Source: JAWLHU01 sp049324875 (lineage in GTDB: Bacteria; Bacillota; Sulfobacillia; Symbiobacteriales; Symbiobacteriaceae). From it: a stretch of DNA of 64,000 nucleotides. The notes beneath the pieces are model-generated. The model was not told the DNA's origin. It made no database searches and saw only the letters and a list, made by a program, of their open reading frames with translations. The stretch is taken from positions 211,067 to 275,066 of the forward strand of contig JBMONC010000053.1 of NCBI GenBank assembly GCA_049324875.1, given 5' to 3'. Numbering within the stretch: the first letter of the stretch is position 1; each line of letters starts with the position of its first letter. Below, in pieces: positions 42,332 to 51,139 of this stretch. Both the position numbers and the translations under genes were made by a program.

Positions 42332-43096
42332 ATGCGCCACCTGAGGGTCCTGGGGGGGTACATCCGCAACTTCTTCCTGCTCTGGCTGGCCTGGCGTTCC
42401 TTCGCCTTCACCCTGGCGGCCAACCAGGCGGTCACACCGCTGATCGGCCTGGCGGTCTGGTCTACCGCCCTGCCGGGTCACCGGCTTACCGACTACTACG
42501 TGGTGATGCTCATCGTACGGCTGCTCACCGTCTCCTACGAGAACCACACCTTCTCCAACCGAATCTACAACGGGGAGCTGGCCGATGAGCTGCTCCGGCC
42601 GCACCCGGTGGTGCTCCAGCCGCTGGGAGAGAACCTGGCCCTGCGCATCTGGCACCTGCTGATCGGCCTGCCGCTCCTGCTCGGCCTGCTCCTCTTCGTT
42701 CCGCTGGAGCTGCGGGCCGCCCACCTGGCATGGGCCCTGCCCGCCCTGCTCCTCGCCGCGGTGCTCCGGTTCCTCTTCACCTTCGCCCTGGCCCTCACCG
42801 CCTTCTGGACGGAGCGGGCGCACAGCGCCGTCACCCTCGGGGGCACGCTCCTCTTCCTGCTGGGCGGCGAGGCGGTTCCGGTCCCCCTCCTGCCCCCCGG
42901 GCTGCGCCCCTGGGCCACCGCCCTGCCCTTCCGGGCGATGAGCGGCTTCCCGGCGGAGCTGGCGGTGGGGCAACTCGGCCCGATGGAGGCGCTCTGGGGC
43001 TACCTCTCCCAGCTGATCTGGCTGGTTCTGCTCGCAGCGATCTGCACGGCGGTCTGGCGGGCCGGCGTGCGCCGCTACACCGTGGTAGGGGGGTAG
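42332..43096 (+). CDS. ABC-2 type permease, first subunit
   Basis: A 254-residue inner-membrane protein with about six helices, starting MRHLRVLGGYIRNFFLLWLAWRSF. The features match the DUF990/COG4587 permease family, which pairs with a second permease and a COG4586 ATPase. It starts three bases after the ATPase stop codon and ends four bases before the next permease. Substrate unknown. Confidence 0.88.
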   Translation: MRHLRVLGGYIRNFFLLWLAWRSFAFTLAANQAVTPLIGLAVWSTALPGHRLTDYYVVMLIVRLLTVSYENHTFSNRIYNGELADELLRPHPVVLQPLGENLALRIWHLLIGLPLLLGLLLFVPLELRAAHLAWALPALLLAAVLRFLFTFALALTAFWTERAHSAVTLGGTLLFLLGGEAVPVPLLPPGLRPWATALPFRAMSGFPAELAVGQLGPMEALWGYLSQLIWLVLLAAICTAVWRAGVRRYTVVGG

Positions 43097-43100
43097 AGCG

Positions 43101-43883
43101 ATGATCCGATTGCTGCGCCTCTTCACCCGCTCCTTCAGCCTCTCGCTCCAGCGGGAACTGGCCCACCGTGCCAACCTGCTCTTCGGTCTCCTGATGACCC
43201 TGGTCCAGGTGAGTGCGGGCCTGGCGACGCTGGCGATGCTCTTCACCCGGATTGAGACCCTCGCCGGCTGGAGCCATGCGGAGGTGGTGATCCTGCTGGG
43301 CTCCTTCCAATTGATTACGGGGCTGATGGAGAGCTTTGTGGAGCCGAACCTGGAGTGGTTCAGCGAGAAGGTGACCGGCGGCCAGCTCGACGACCTGCTG
43401 CTCCAGCCAGTGCCGAGCCTCTTTGCGGTCAGCCTCTCTTCCTGCCGCCCCCTCTCGCTGGCCCAGGCGCTGCTCGGGCTGCTGCTCGTCGGTGGCGGCG
43501 CCGCCCAGGTGGGCACCTTCCGGCCCGACCCGGTGGGGGCCTTCGCCCTCCTGCTGCTGTTAGGGCTGGTGATCGCCTGGGCCACCCGGCTCCTGCTGGC
43601 CTCTATCGCCTTCTGGGCGCCGGGCCTGGAGGCCTCGGTGCTCTACTTCGCCCTCTGGCAGCTGGGCCGTTACCCGGTCTCCGTCTACCACCGGGCGGTC
43701 CGCTGGATCCTGACCTACACCGTGCCCGTCGCCTTCGTCGCCACCCTGCCGACCATGGCCCTGACACGGGGGGCGGGGCCGGGGCTGGTGCTCTCCGGCC
43801 TGGCCATGGCGGCCGGCGCCGCCCTCGCCGCCCGGTGGGTCTGGCTGGCCGGACTCCGCCGGTACACCGGGGCGACGAGCTGA
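43101..43883 (+). CDS. ABC-2 type permease, second subunit
   Basis: A 260-residue permease with about six membrane segments, beginning MIRLLRLFTRSFSLSLQREL and containing LGSFQLITGLMESFVEPNLEWFSEKVTGGQLDDLLLQPVPSLF, a pattern of COG3694-type subunits. It completes the three-gene exporter and is followed by a strong terminator. Both permeases belong to the same superfamily but differ in sequence, as expected for a heterodimer. Confidence 0.88.
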   Translation: MIRLLRLFTRSFSLSLQRELAHRANLLFGLLMTLVQVSAGLATLAMLFTRIETLAGWSHAEVVILLGSFQLITGLMESFVEPNLEWFSEKVTGGQLDDLLLQPVPSLFAVSLSSCRPLSLAQALLGLLLVGGGAAQVGTFRPDPVGAFALLLLLGLVIAWATRLLLASIAFWAPGLEASVLYFALWQLGRYPVSVYHRAVRWILTYTVPVAFVATLPTMALTRGAGPGLVLSGLAMAAGAALAARWVWLAGLRRYTGATS

Positions 43884-43890
43884 ATGGAAG

Positions 43891-43922
43891 GGGCCCGACC
43901 GGCGCCAATGCTGGTCGGGCCC
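43891..43922. terminator. Terminator between exporter operon and cytochrome b gene
   Basis: GGGCCCGACCGGC and GCTGGTCGGGCCC pair around GCCAAT, followed by TCATCTCG on the plus strand and TTCCATTC on the minus. The genes converge here. Confidence 0.75.
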
Positions 43923-43935
43923 TCATCTCGTGAGC

Positions 43936-44625
43936 CTACTTCTTCGTGATCTCGTTGTACCACTTCCGGTAGTGCGCCTTCGCCCAGTCGGCGGGCACCC
44001 AGCCGGAGAACATCCCCGAGAGGCCCGCTCTGGAGCTGGGGTGGAGCGTCGCCAGGTAGATGTGCCCCAGCACGGCGCAGCCCAGCAGGAGCGCCGTGAT
44101 CGAGTGGATGGGGATCACCCACTCCATCAGCGGTCGGGGGAGTTCGGTCTTGAAGACCATCATCCACCCGGTCACCACCATGACCGGCCATCCCAGGATC
44201 TGCAGGATCGAGTTCACCTTCTCGCCGGCGTTGAACTTCCCCTGGTCGGGAAGCTTGACGTGGCCGCCGAAGAACTCGACAGCGAAGCCCTTCAGGAAGC
44301 CCAGGTCATCCTTGTCGAACCGGAAGGAATCCCGGAACCACTCGCCTGCGGCCTTACGCGCCGCGATCAGGAGGATGGGGATCGTCAGGAGGGTGAACGG
44401 CACTGCGGCGACCCGGTGGATCTGGCCGAAGAGCACCAGGGTCTCCTGCCCCAGGCTGCCGGCCACGCCCCGCACCACCAGGGCCATGCCGGTGAAGAGC
44501 AGCACCAGGAAGGTGATCGCATGGTTCCAGTGGGCCAGCCGCTCGCCCAGCGAGAAGCGGAGGACCTTCCCTTCCGGGGCGTGCTCAGGCCGGTGAACCG
44601 GAGATCTTGCCTTAATGGTCGCCAT
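43936..44625 (-). CDS. Cytochrome b subunit of a molybdopterin oxidoreductase
   Basis: A 229-residue integral membrane protein of the FdnI/thiosulfate-reductase cytochrome b type with four helices and conserved histidines (ERLAHWNHAITF, GQIHRVAAV, VIPIHSITAL, LGHIYLATLHP) that would ligate two hemes b. It passes electrons between the quinone pool and the iron-sulfur subunit. ATG 44625 is eight bases after GGAGGG and lies inside the last codons of the upstream gene. The four-helix type is shared by formate dehydrogenases and thiosulfate/polysulfide reductases; genes around it favour sulfur. Confidence 0.85.
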   Translation of the reverse strand: MATIKARSPVHRPEHAPEGKVLRFSLGERLAHWNHAITFLVLLFTGMALVVRGVAGSLGQETLVLFGQIHRVAAVPFTLLTIPILLIAARKAAGEWFRDSFRFDKDDLGFLKGFAVEFFGGHVKLPDQGKFNAGEKVNSILQILGWPVMVVTGWMMVFKTELPRPLMEWVIPIHSITALLLGCAVLGHIYLATLHPSSRAGLSGMFSGWVPADWAKAHYRKWYNEITKK

Positions 44626-45325
44626 GCTCATTGCCCTCCTTCCGCATGGACTTCAGGGCGTTGGCAGCCAGGCTGATCAGGATCGCACCCACCGTGCTGC
44701 CCATCAGGATCTGGCCGGCGGGCTGGAAGATCGACTGCCAGGCCCAGGTGATGGACGAGGTCTCGAAGTTGGCCGGGACGGCGCTCCGGTCGATGCCGGC
44801 CGGCAGCTTGTAGTAGAAGCTGGTCCCCCCCACCTGGAAGACGTCCTGCGCGGCGATCGCCTTGTGGATCGGATCCTCCGGGTTCTCCAGATCGCCGATC
44901 TGCCGGGCGCCGGTCAGGCAGGTCTGAACGCAGGCCGGCTTCTCGCCCTTGGCGAGCCGGTCGAAGCAGAAGGTGCACTTCTTGGCCACATGCTCCGCCT
45001 CGTCGAAGCTGCGGGCGTCGTAGGGACAGGCGGTCATGCAGTACTGGCAGCCAATGCACTTCTCATCCCCGACGATGACGGGGCCTTCACTGCTCTTGTA
45101 GGTCGCACCCGTGGGGCAGACCTGTGCGCAGGGGGGCTCATCGCAGTGCATGCACTGGGTGGTGATGAAGCTGGACTTCAGGTCCGGGAAGGTGCCCACC
45201 ATGAGCCGCTCCACCTTGGTGTAGCGCATATCGTAAGCGAGCCCGTTCTTGTTCTGGCACGCGACCGTGCAGGCCTCGCAGCCGGCGCAGATCGACAGGT
45301 CCACGTAGTAGGCGTACTTGGCCAT
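44612..45325 (-). CDS. Four-cluster ferredoxin subunit of a molybdopterin oxidoreductase
   Basis: A 237-residue electron-transfer subunit with the cysteine groups of four [4Fe-4S] clusters: CAGCEACTVAC, CMHCDEPPCAQVCPTGA, CIGCQYCMTACPYDAR and CTFCFDRLAKGEKPACVQTC. A C-terminal membrane helix (ILMGSTVGAILISLAANAL) anchors it. It follows the catalytic subunit by three bases and overlaps the cytochrome b gene, as in PsrB/FdoH-type operons. Confidence 0.93.
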   Translation of the reverse strand: MAKYAYYVDLSICAGCEACTVACQNKNGLAYDMRYTKVERLMVGTFPDLKSSFITTQCMHCDEPPCAQVCPTGATYKSSEGPVIVGDEKCIGCQYCMTACPYDARSFDEAEHVAKKCTFCFDRLAKGEKPACVQTCLTGARQIGDLENPEDPIHKAIAAQDVFQVGGTSFYYKLPAGIDRSAVPANFETSSITWAWQSIFQPAGQILMGSTVGAILISLAANALKSMRKEGNEHGDH

Positions 45326-45328
45326 CGA

Positions 45329-47533
45329 CTAGGCACCTGCCTTTCGGACGGTGACCGTGGCGTCGCCCTGGCCCAGGGCGCCCGAGACCGGGGTCACCAT
45401 GATCGGGTAGAACCAGCCGTCGGCGGCGCCCTTGCCGTAGGCCAGCCGCTGCTCTGGCACCAGGGTGCCGAAGCCGTGGCACATCCAGACGCAGTCCGGC
45501 CGGATCCCCTCCGTCACCTTCGCCTTGATCTTCTGGGTGCCGTACTCGTTAGCGACCTCCACCAGATCGCCGTTCTTGATCCCCCGCCTGGCCGCCTCGC
45601 TCGGATGGATCCAGAGCTCGTTCTCCGGCATCCGGGCGTAGAGGGCGGGCACGTTCTGGGTGTAGCCGTTGGTGTGGACCGCCACGTGACCGTGGAGCAG
45701 GCGGAGCCGCTCGCCCTCGGGCTCGGTCTTGGGCGGGACCCAGCCGACCACCTCCGTGCCGCCGGAGAGGGCAAAGCCCCTGTGGACCAGCTCAGCCTTC
45801 GCGGAGCCGGTGGGGAGCCTGCTGTAGTCGGGCGGGGTGGCGGAGACTTTGATCACGCCCTGCTCCTTCAGCTGCGCCACGGTCCAGCCGGTGGGCTCCA
45901 ACAGGGCGTTGTTGTACCGCTCCATGTCGAAGTCGAAGTAGCCGTCGATCCCGAGGACCTTGGCCAGGCCCTGGATGATCTCATAGCCTGACTTGGTGTC
46001 GTACATCGGGTTGACCACGGGCTGCCGGATCGAGACCGTATCGCCCACCACCGAGATGGCGTCCATCCGCTCCAGGTAGTGGGACTCGGGCAGCACGTAG
46101 TGAGCGAGCATGGCGGTCTCCGACATCTGCGTATCGATGGCGACCACCAGCTCCAGCTTCTTCAGCGCCTCCATCCAGCGCCGCATGTCGCCGGAGGACT
46201 TGACCGGGTTGACCCGGAAGAAGATCGCCGCCTTCAGCTCGTACGGGTCCTTGCTCTCCATCACCAGCGGGATCGCCTGGATCGAGCCGAGGCTGAGCGG
46301 GTACTTGGTCCCCATGCCGTCGAACCGGACGGCGGACGGCTTGGGGTAGGGAGTCCATGGCCCTGCACCTGCAGGGGCGCCCGTGGCCGCTCAGCCACCG
46401 CCGCCGGAATCGGCGATCGCTCCTTCCGGAAGCTTGTCGATGGTGCCCTGCGGCACCTTCGGGGAGAGCTTCAGACCACCCTTGGCGCCCAGGTTGCCCA
46501 GGAGGGCGTTGACGACAGCGCCGGCCCGGGCCGCCTCGTAACCGTTCCAGTACATGCCGTTGCCACCGTGCCAGCCGGGGTCGACCACGGCGGCGGGGGC
46601 GGCGGCGGCCATCTCCCGAGCGATCCGCCGGACCGTCTCCGCCGGGATGTCGGTGTGCTGCACCTGCCACTCCGGGGTGTACCTGACGATCTCGGCCTTG
46701 AGGGCATCGAAGCCGTTGGTGTGCGCCTCCACCCAGGGCTTGTTGTAGAGGTTCTCGGTGATCAGCACGTTGGCCAGGGCCAGGAGGAAGGCCAGGTCTC
46801 CCGCCGACTTGATCGGCAGCCACTCGCCCCAGCCCGCCAGCTCGGAGTAGCGGGGGTCGAGGACGACGATCTTGGCGCCGTGGGCCTTGGCCTCGGCCAG
46901 GCCGGCCACCTCGTACACCTTGATTCCGCCCAGCAGATTCCGGCCGGCGCTCAGGTAGTACTTCACGTTTTTATAGTCAACCGTCGGCAAAGAGCCAAAG
47001 ACGGCCGAGTAGCCCACATTCCGGTTGGCGAAACAGTTCGCAGCGTGACCCACGTGGTTGGGCGAACCATATGCCTCGGTAAACCGCTTGGTAAGGGCGG
47101 AGTTCAAGTTGTTGTACTCGGCGAAGACCAGGGCCTCCGGCCCGTTGATGTTGCGGATCTGGTTCAGCTTGGTGCCGATCTCTTCAAAGGCCTGCTCCCA
47201 GGTGATCGGGTGGAGCTTGCCATCCTCCCCCCGCTTCAGCGGCTGCTTCAGGCGGTCAGGGTCGTAGAGCGATGAGACGCCGGCGTTCCCGCGGGCGCAG
47301 GGCCGGCCCAGATTGATGGGATGCTGCGGGTTCCCCTCGATGCGCACAACCTTCTCACCGCGCAGGACGGCAAAGACGCCGCACCGGCTGGTGCACATCT
47401 CGCAAAGGGTGGGGATCTTGGTCTCGACAGCCTCATCGGCGCTCGCCCGCCGGCCGGCGCTCAGGTCCACAGCCAGAGCCCCGGCGGCCAGGCCGCCCAG
47501 CTTGAGGAAGTCTCGGCGATTCAGTTCGGCCAT
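45329..47533 (-). CDS. Molybdopterin oxidoreductase catalytic subunit, interrupted by in-frame TGA
   Basis: A DMSO-reductase-family subunit with a Tat signal (RRDFLKLGGLAAGALAVD), an N-terminal [4Fe-4S] motif (CEMCTSRCGVF ... CARG), the probable molybdenum ligand region HVGHAANCFANR and a C-terminal molydopterin dinucleotide-binding domain. The frame from ATG 47533 (SD GGAGGTGA) is broken at codon 381 by TGA (46391-46393), in a Gly/Ala-rich linker: IADSGGGG, stop, AATGAPAGAGPWTPYPKPSAVRFDG. Both halves are in the same frame and otherwise intact. With the neighbouring rhodanese, TusA and YedE genes, a thiosulfate or polysulfide reductase is most likely. The TGA may be a nonsense mutation, an error or a recoded codon. 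Confidence 0.8.
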
Positions 47534-47560
47534 ACGCTCACCTCCGTTTACGAAGGACTT

Positions 47561-47593
47561 CAGGGGCCCCACCGCCTTGCAGTAGGGCCCCTG
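47561..47593 (-). promoter_or_regulatory. Hairpin between rhodanese and oxidoreductase genes
   Basis: CAGGGGCCC and GGGCCCCTG pair perfectly around 15 bases but have no T-run. It may be an mRNA processing or stability element between the two genes. Confidence 0.4.
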
Positions 47594-47603
47594 GCAAGGG
47601 CGA

Positions 47604-48551
47604 TTACTTCACGATCTGGAAGCCGGCCTTCTCGAAGGAGGGGAAGCCACCCTTCAGGGAGACGGCGTTGTAGCCGGCCATCTTCAGAACGGCGACGGTC
47701 TGGCCGGAGGTCTGACCGGAGTAGCAGTTGACGATGATCTGCTTATCCTTCGGCAGCTTGTCGAGGTTCGCACCCAGCTGGCCCATCGGGATGTTGACAG
47801 CGCCCTCGATGTGGCCCTTGGCGAAGTCCTCCGGCTTGCGGATGTCGAGCAGGAAGATCGAGGTGTCCTTGGCGTCGACCTTCTTCTTGACATCGGCGGC
47901 CTCGATCATGTTGGAGTTGGCCGGGATGTTGCTGAAGTAACCGGCAGCGGCCTCCTTCAGCGCCATCTGCTTCTCATCCAGGTTGGCGGCAGCGGCAGCG
48001 GGGAGCGAGGCGGCGGCGGCGGGAGCCGGGGTCGGAATGCCGGCCTTCTCGAAGGAGGGGAAGCCACCCTTGAGGGAGATGGCGTTGAAGCCGGCCATCT
48101 TCAGAGCGGCAACGGTCTGGCCGGAGGTCTGGCCGGAATAGCAGCTCACGACCAGCTGCTTGTCACGGGGCAGCTTGTCGATGTTGGCGCCGATCTGGCC
48201 CATCGGGATGTTGATCGCACCGGCAACGGCGCCCTTGGCGAAGTCCTCGGGCCGGCGGATGTCGATCAGGACGAAGCTGCTGTCCTTGGCGTCCAGCTTC
48301 TTCTTCAGGTCGGCGGCGTCGAGCATGTTGGTGTTGGCGGGCAGGTTGCTGAAGTAGCCGACCGCCGTCTCCTTCAGGAGCGCAGCCTTGTCGAGCGGGG
48401 CCTTGGCCGGGGCGGCGGGCTTCTGCTCAGCGGCAGCCGGGGCGGCGGGAGCCGGCTTCGCCTCTTCCTTGGCACCGCCACAGGCAGCCAGTACCGCAAC
48501 CATTGTGAAGACGCTCACAACCAGGGCCATGCGACGCATCCACTTCATCAT
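47604..48551 (-). CDS. Lipoprotein with two tandem rhodanese domains
   Basis: A 315-residue exported protein. The lipobox is LAAC near residue 22; an Ala/Pro-rich linker follows. Two rhodanese domains come next (about residues 60-175 and 195-315), each with the active-site cysteine loop CYSGQTSGQTVA, preceded by LIDIRRPEDFAKG or LLDIRKPEDFAKG. The repeats are very alike (GYFSNLPANTNML against GYFSNIPANSNMI), so the gene arose by internal duplication. ATG 48551 follows AGGAGGTC. It would carry persulfide sulfur outside the membrane for the adjacent oxidoreductase. Confidence 0.92.
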   Translation of the reverse strand: MMKWMRRMALVVSVFTMVAVLAACGGAKEEAKPAPAAPAAAEQKPAAPAKAPLDKAALLKETAVGYFSNLPANTNMLDAADLKKKLDAKDSSFVLIDIRRPEDFAKGAVAGAINIPMGQIGANIDKLPRDKQLVVSCYSGQTSGQTVAALKMAGFNAISLKGGFPSFEKAGIPTPAPAAAASLPAAAAANLDEKQMALKEAAAGYFSNIPANSNMIEAADVKKKVDAKDTSIFLLDIRKPEDFAKGHIEGAVNIPMGQLGANLDKLPKDKQIIVNCYSGQTSGQTVAVLKMAGYNAVSLKGGFPSFEKAGFQIVK

Positions 48552-48593
48552 GATGAGACCTCCTCTGATCTGCTCTTTCGAGTCTCCGGCCGG

Positions 48594-48612
48594 TTGACAG
48601 ATGTCGACAGGT
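48594..48612. promoter_or_regulatory. TGTC repeat upstream of the rhodanese gene
   Basis: TTGACAGATGTCGACAGG contains the palindrome TGTCGACA and a second TGACA half-site. It lies 45-60 bases before the rhodanese start and may be an operator, perhaps for the LysR regulator at 49988. No clear promoter is evident. Confidence 0.3.
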
Positions 48613-48679
48613 TTGTTCCGCCGTTCACTTAGAGCCGATCGCAATCTTCCAGCTTCGGGTATCCGCCATACCGTCCGAT

Positions 48680-48799
48680 TCACCTTGGCGTATAGGGCGG
48701 ATCCGTAGGTATCCAATCTGGGTACGCATACGGGTACCCGTAGCATGGACTCGCGTAGACCCTTGGGTGGGGGGAGGTGCTCCGGCCCGGCGAAGCCAT
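48680..48799 (-). CDS. Small Tyr/Pro-rich peptide (39 aa)
   Basis: ATG 48799 is five bases after AAGGGG and opens MASPGRSTSPHPRVYASP, followed by CYGYPYAYPDWIPTDPPYTPR and a stop. Seven prolines and six tyrosines in the last 25 residues recall small tyrosine-rich spore coat peptides that become cross-linked. There is no signal peptide or membrane helix. It lies in the gap between the rhodanese gene and the YedE-type gene, on the minus strand. Family not recognised. The remaining bases of this gap (48552-48679, 48800-48914) hold no other gene. Confidence 0.4.
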   Translation of the reverse strand: MASPGRSTSPHPRVYASPCYGYPYAYPDWIPTDPPYTPR

Positions 48800-48914
48800 G
48801 TGCGCCCCTTCACAATGTAGCATCCAGCCGGTCAAAATTCCAGGGAAGCCTAGAGCCACGGCCATTTGAAGGCATTATTGGTATTGCGAACCCTTATAGC
48901 TAGCGACAAAAGTA

Positions 48915-48951
48915 GAGCGTGCCCCCTACAGTATCTAGGGATGGCACGCTC
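48915..48951 (-). terminator. Terminator of the YedE-type gene
   Basis: GAGCGTGCC and GGCACGCTC pair perfectly; on the minus strand TACTTTTGTC follows. Inside is a shorter CCCTA/TAGGG pairing. Confidence 0.7.
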
Positions 48952-48999
48952 GCAATTGACCGACCGGGGGATAGCCCCTGACCACTCTTCACTTTACAA

Positions 49000-49947
49000 T
49001 CACAGGTAGAGGCTCATGTACCGGCGCAGAATGGCGGCACCGACCGCAGCGCCGATGATCGCTCCCGCCAGCCAGTACCAGGGCTGGACGGTCAGGCTGA
49101 CCATGCCGCTCATGACGGCGCCCACCGTGCAGCCCCAACCCACCCGGGCCCCGTAGCCCATCAGCAGGCCGCCCACCAGGCGAATCGCCACCTGGGGCCA
49201 GGTGCCGATCGACCTCCTCCGCCACTCGTGCCCATACCTGGCACCGGCGAAACCTCCCAGGGCCAGCCCCAGTGCGAAGACCGCGGCGGAGCGGTCGGTC
49301 AGCAGAAAGGCTCGGGTCACCCCCCAGGTGTTGCCCGTCAGGGCCATGAACCCGATGAGCAGCAGCGCCATGCCCAGCGCCCCGGCCTCCGGGGACCAGG
49401 GCTCCCGAAACCGGGCATCCTGTTTTTCGCTCGGCAACTCCTCTCCGACCTCGGCCTGCCGCCGCTCCCACCCGTAGAGCAGCGCCAGCATCATCGCCAG
49501 CAGGCCCACGGCCAGCCAGCCGGAGAAGGTAGGCTGAACCCTGGCCACCGGGAAGAGCGGCGCCTTGGCCCACACCCAGGTTCCGCCCAGGAGGCCGAGC
49601 AGGATCACCAGCTGGGATACCTGCCCCTCCCCGAGCCGCCAGAAGGCACCGGCGGCGCAGCTTCCCGCCAGCACCATGCCCACCGCGAAGATAGCGCCGC
49701 CGGCGAAGGCGCCCTGCGGTGTCGGCCCCATCACCGGCGAGACGGGCACCCCTCGCACCGTGAAGAGAATCATGCCGCCGGCGACCGTCACGAGAAAGAG
49801 CAGCAGAATCGCCCGGGTCATCCGCAGCACCCGGAACAGATAGAGATCCCGGAGCGCACTCACGAAGCAGAGCCGGGAGCGCTGAAAGACAAAGCCCGAG
49901 GCCGTACCAGCCAGGAGCACCCACCCCAGCATTGTGAATGCCGTCAC
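49000..49947 (-). CDS. YeeE/YedE-type sulfur transport protein
   Basis: A 315-residue membrane protein with about nine or ten helices. Family signatures are FQRSRLCFVSALRDLYLFR, GMVLAGSCAAGAFWRLGEG and GWGCTVGAVMSG; the conserved cysteines lie in the helical hairpins that conduct thiosulfate in TsuA. GTG 49947 is eight bases after GGGGGTG. It is divergent from lysR, and tusA lies beyond. TsuA/YeeE proteins import thiosulfate together with a TusA-like protein, so sulfur import is likely here. Confidence 0.88.
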   Translation of the reverse strand: MTAFTMLGWVLLAGTASGFVFQRSRLCFVSALRDLYLFRVLRMTRAILLLFLVTVAGGMILFTVRGVPVSPVMGPTPQGAFAGGAIFAVGMVLAGSCAAGAFWRLGEGQVSQLVILLGLLGGTWVWAKAPLFPVARVQPTFSGWLAVGLLAMMLALLYGWERRQAEVGEELPSEKQDARFREPWSPEAGALGMALLLIGFMALTGNTWGVTRAFLLTDRSAAVFALGLALGGFAGARYGHEWRRRSIGTWPQVAIRLVGGLLMGYGARVGWGCTVGAVMSGMVSLTVQPWYWLAGAIIGAAVGAAILRRYMSLYL

Positions 49948-49987
49948 GAGAATAACACCCCCAGAAGGTGGACAGGAGGGACCGCTG

Positions 49988-50908
49988 ATGATCAACGAGC
50001 TTTCGACTTTCTGTGCCGTGGCCAAGCATGGCTCCATGTCCAGGGCGGCCTCGGAACTCCACCTGTCCCAACCGGCGGTGAGCCAGCGGCTCCGGGCGCT
50101 GGAGGAGACCTATGGCATGCCGCTCTTCCGCCGCACCAACCGCGGTGTCGAGTTGACGGCGGCGGGCGAGGTCCTCTCCCGGTACGCCCAGCGCATCCTC
50201 TCCCTCGACAGGTCGCTGCAGGATGAGATGGCCAGCCTCCGCGCCGCGGAGCCCCGGCAGATCACCATCGGGGCCACCTCGGCCGCCGGCGGCTACGCCC
50301 TGCCGTGCACGGTCTACCTCTTCCAGCAGAAGCATCCGACCGCCAGGATTCAGCTGGTGATCGGCAAGCGAGCCGAGGTGCTTCAGAAGCTGGAAGATGG
50401 GCTGCTGGACCTGGCGCTGGTGGAGGGGCCCGATGTGGACCCCGTGACGGAGCAGTCGCCCTCCTGGCAGTCCACCTGCGTCAGCGAGGAGGAGTTGGTG
50501 CTGATCACCCCGGTCTCCGGGCCGCTGGCCGAGAAGCCGGTCTATACGGTGGAGGACCTGGTCCGGGCCCCGCTGATCCTGCGGGAACCCGGCGCCAGTG
50601 CCCGGCTGGTCGTCGAGCAGACATGGCAGTCCCTCGGCCGCAAGTGGAGCGAGCTGAACATCGCCATGGAGCTGAGCAGTGTCGACGCCGTGAAGACCTC
50701 GGTGGCTTCTGGGCACGGCGTCGCCCTCCTGAGCAAGTGGTGCGTGCGGGTGGAGGCCCGCATCGGGACCGTGCGGGTGGCGCCCCTGGAGGGGGTCCGC
50801 TTCCTCAGCCGCTGGACGCTGCTTTACCCCCGCAACGGCATGCGCGGCTCCCTGGACCGGTCGCTCCTCCGGACCCTGCGGTCGCCGGCGGAGCGGGGCT
50901 TCTGCTGA
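49988..50908 (+). CDS. LysR family transcriptional regulator
   Basis: A 306-residue regulator with the N-terminal winged helix (LSTFCAVAKHGSMSRAASELHLSQPAVSQRLRALEETYG) and a C-terminal substrate-binding domain. It is closest in form to CysL/YwfK-type regulators, though that cannot be proved here. ATG 49988 is seven bases after AGGAGGG. It is divergent from the YedE gene by 40 bases and convergent with tusA, so it probably controls the sulfur genes. Confidence 0.92.
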   Translation: MINELSTFCAVAKHGSMSRAASELHLSQPAVSQRLRALEETYGMPLFRRTNRGVELTAAGEVLSRYAQRILSLDRSLQDEMASLRAAEPRQITIGATSAAGGYALPCTVYLFQQKHPTARIQLVIGKRAEVLQKLEDGLLDLALVEGPDVDPVTEQSPSWQSTCVSEEELVLITPVSGPLAEKPVYTVEDLVRAPLILREPGASARLVVEQTWQSLGRKWSELNIAMELSSVDAVKTSVASGHGVALLSKWCVRVEARIGTVRVAPLEGVRFLSRWTLLYPRNGMRGSLDRSLLRTLRSPAERGFC

Positions 50909-50914
50909 GGCGGG

Positions 50915-51139
50915 CTACTTTCGCTCGATCTCAAACTGCCAGATGCCGTCCGCTACCTCGGTCACCCGGAAGCGGCACGGAAGCCTGCGCAGGTGTTCCC
51001 GGAGCAGCCGCACGGTGCAGGAGTGGTCCGATTCCATGATCAGCCGGTCGCCGGGCGCCATCTCCCGGAGCTTCCTCTCCGCCTTGATGAGGGGAGCCGG
51101 GCACATCTCCCCATACACGTGCATGGTGTAGGTCGCCAA
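50915..51139 (-). CDS. TusA-like sulfur carrier protein
   Basis: A 74-residue protein with the TusA signature EMCPAPLIKAERKL, in which the CPxP cysteine carries persulfide sulfur, followed by LIMESDHSCTVRLLREHL. TTG 51139 is chosen because GGAGGTGG precedes it at good spacing; ATG 51124 is an alternative. It would work in the cytoplasm with the YedE-type transporter. The next 280 bases to mreB hold no gene, only a GCCCCCTGC/GCAGGGGGC hairpin near 51247-51267. Confidence 0.88.
   Translation of the reverse strand: MATYTMHVYGEMCPAPLIKAERKLREMAPGDRLIMESDHSCTVRLLREHLRRLPCRFRVTEVADGIWQFEIERK

Noticed and set aside
41288..43585. 765-codon minus-strand frame opposite the ABC exporter
   Set aside because: Antisense of three well-supported exporter genes, with no family motifs.
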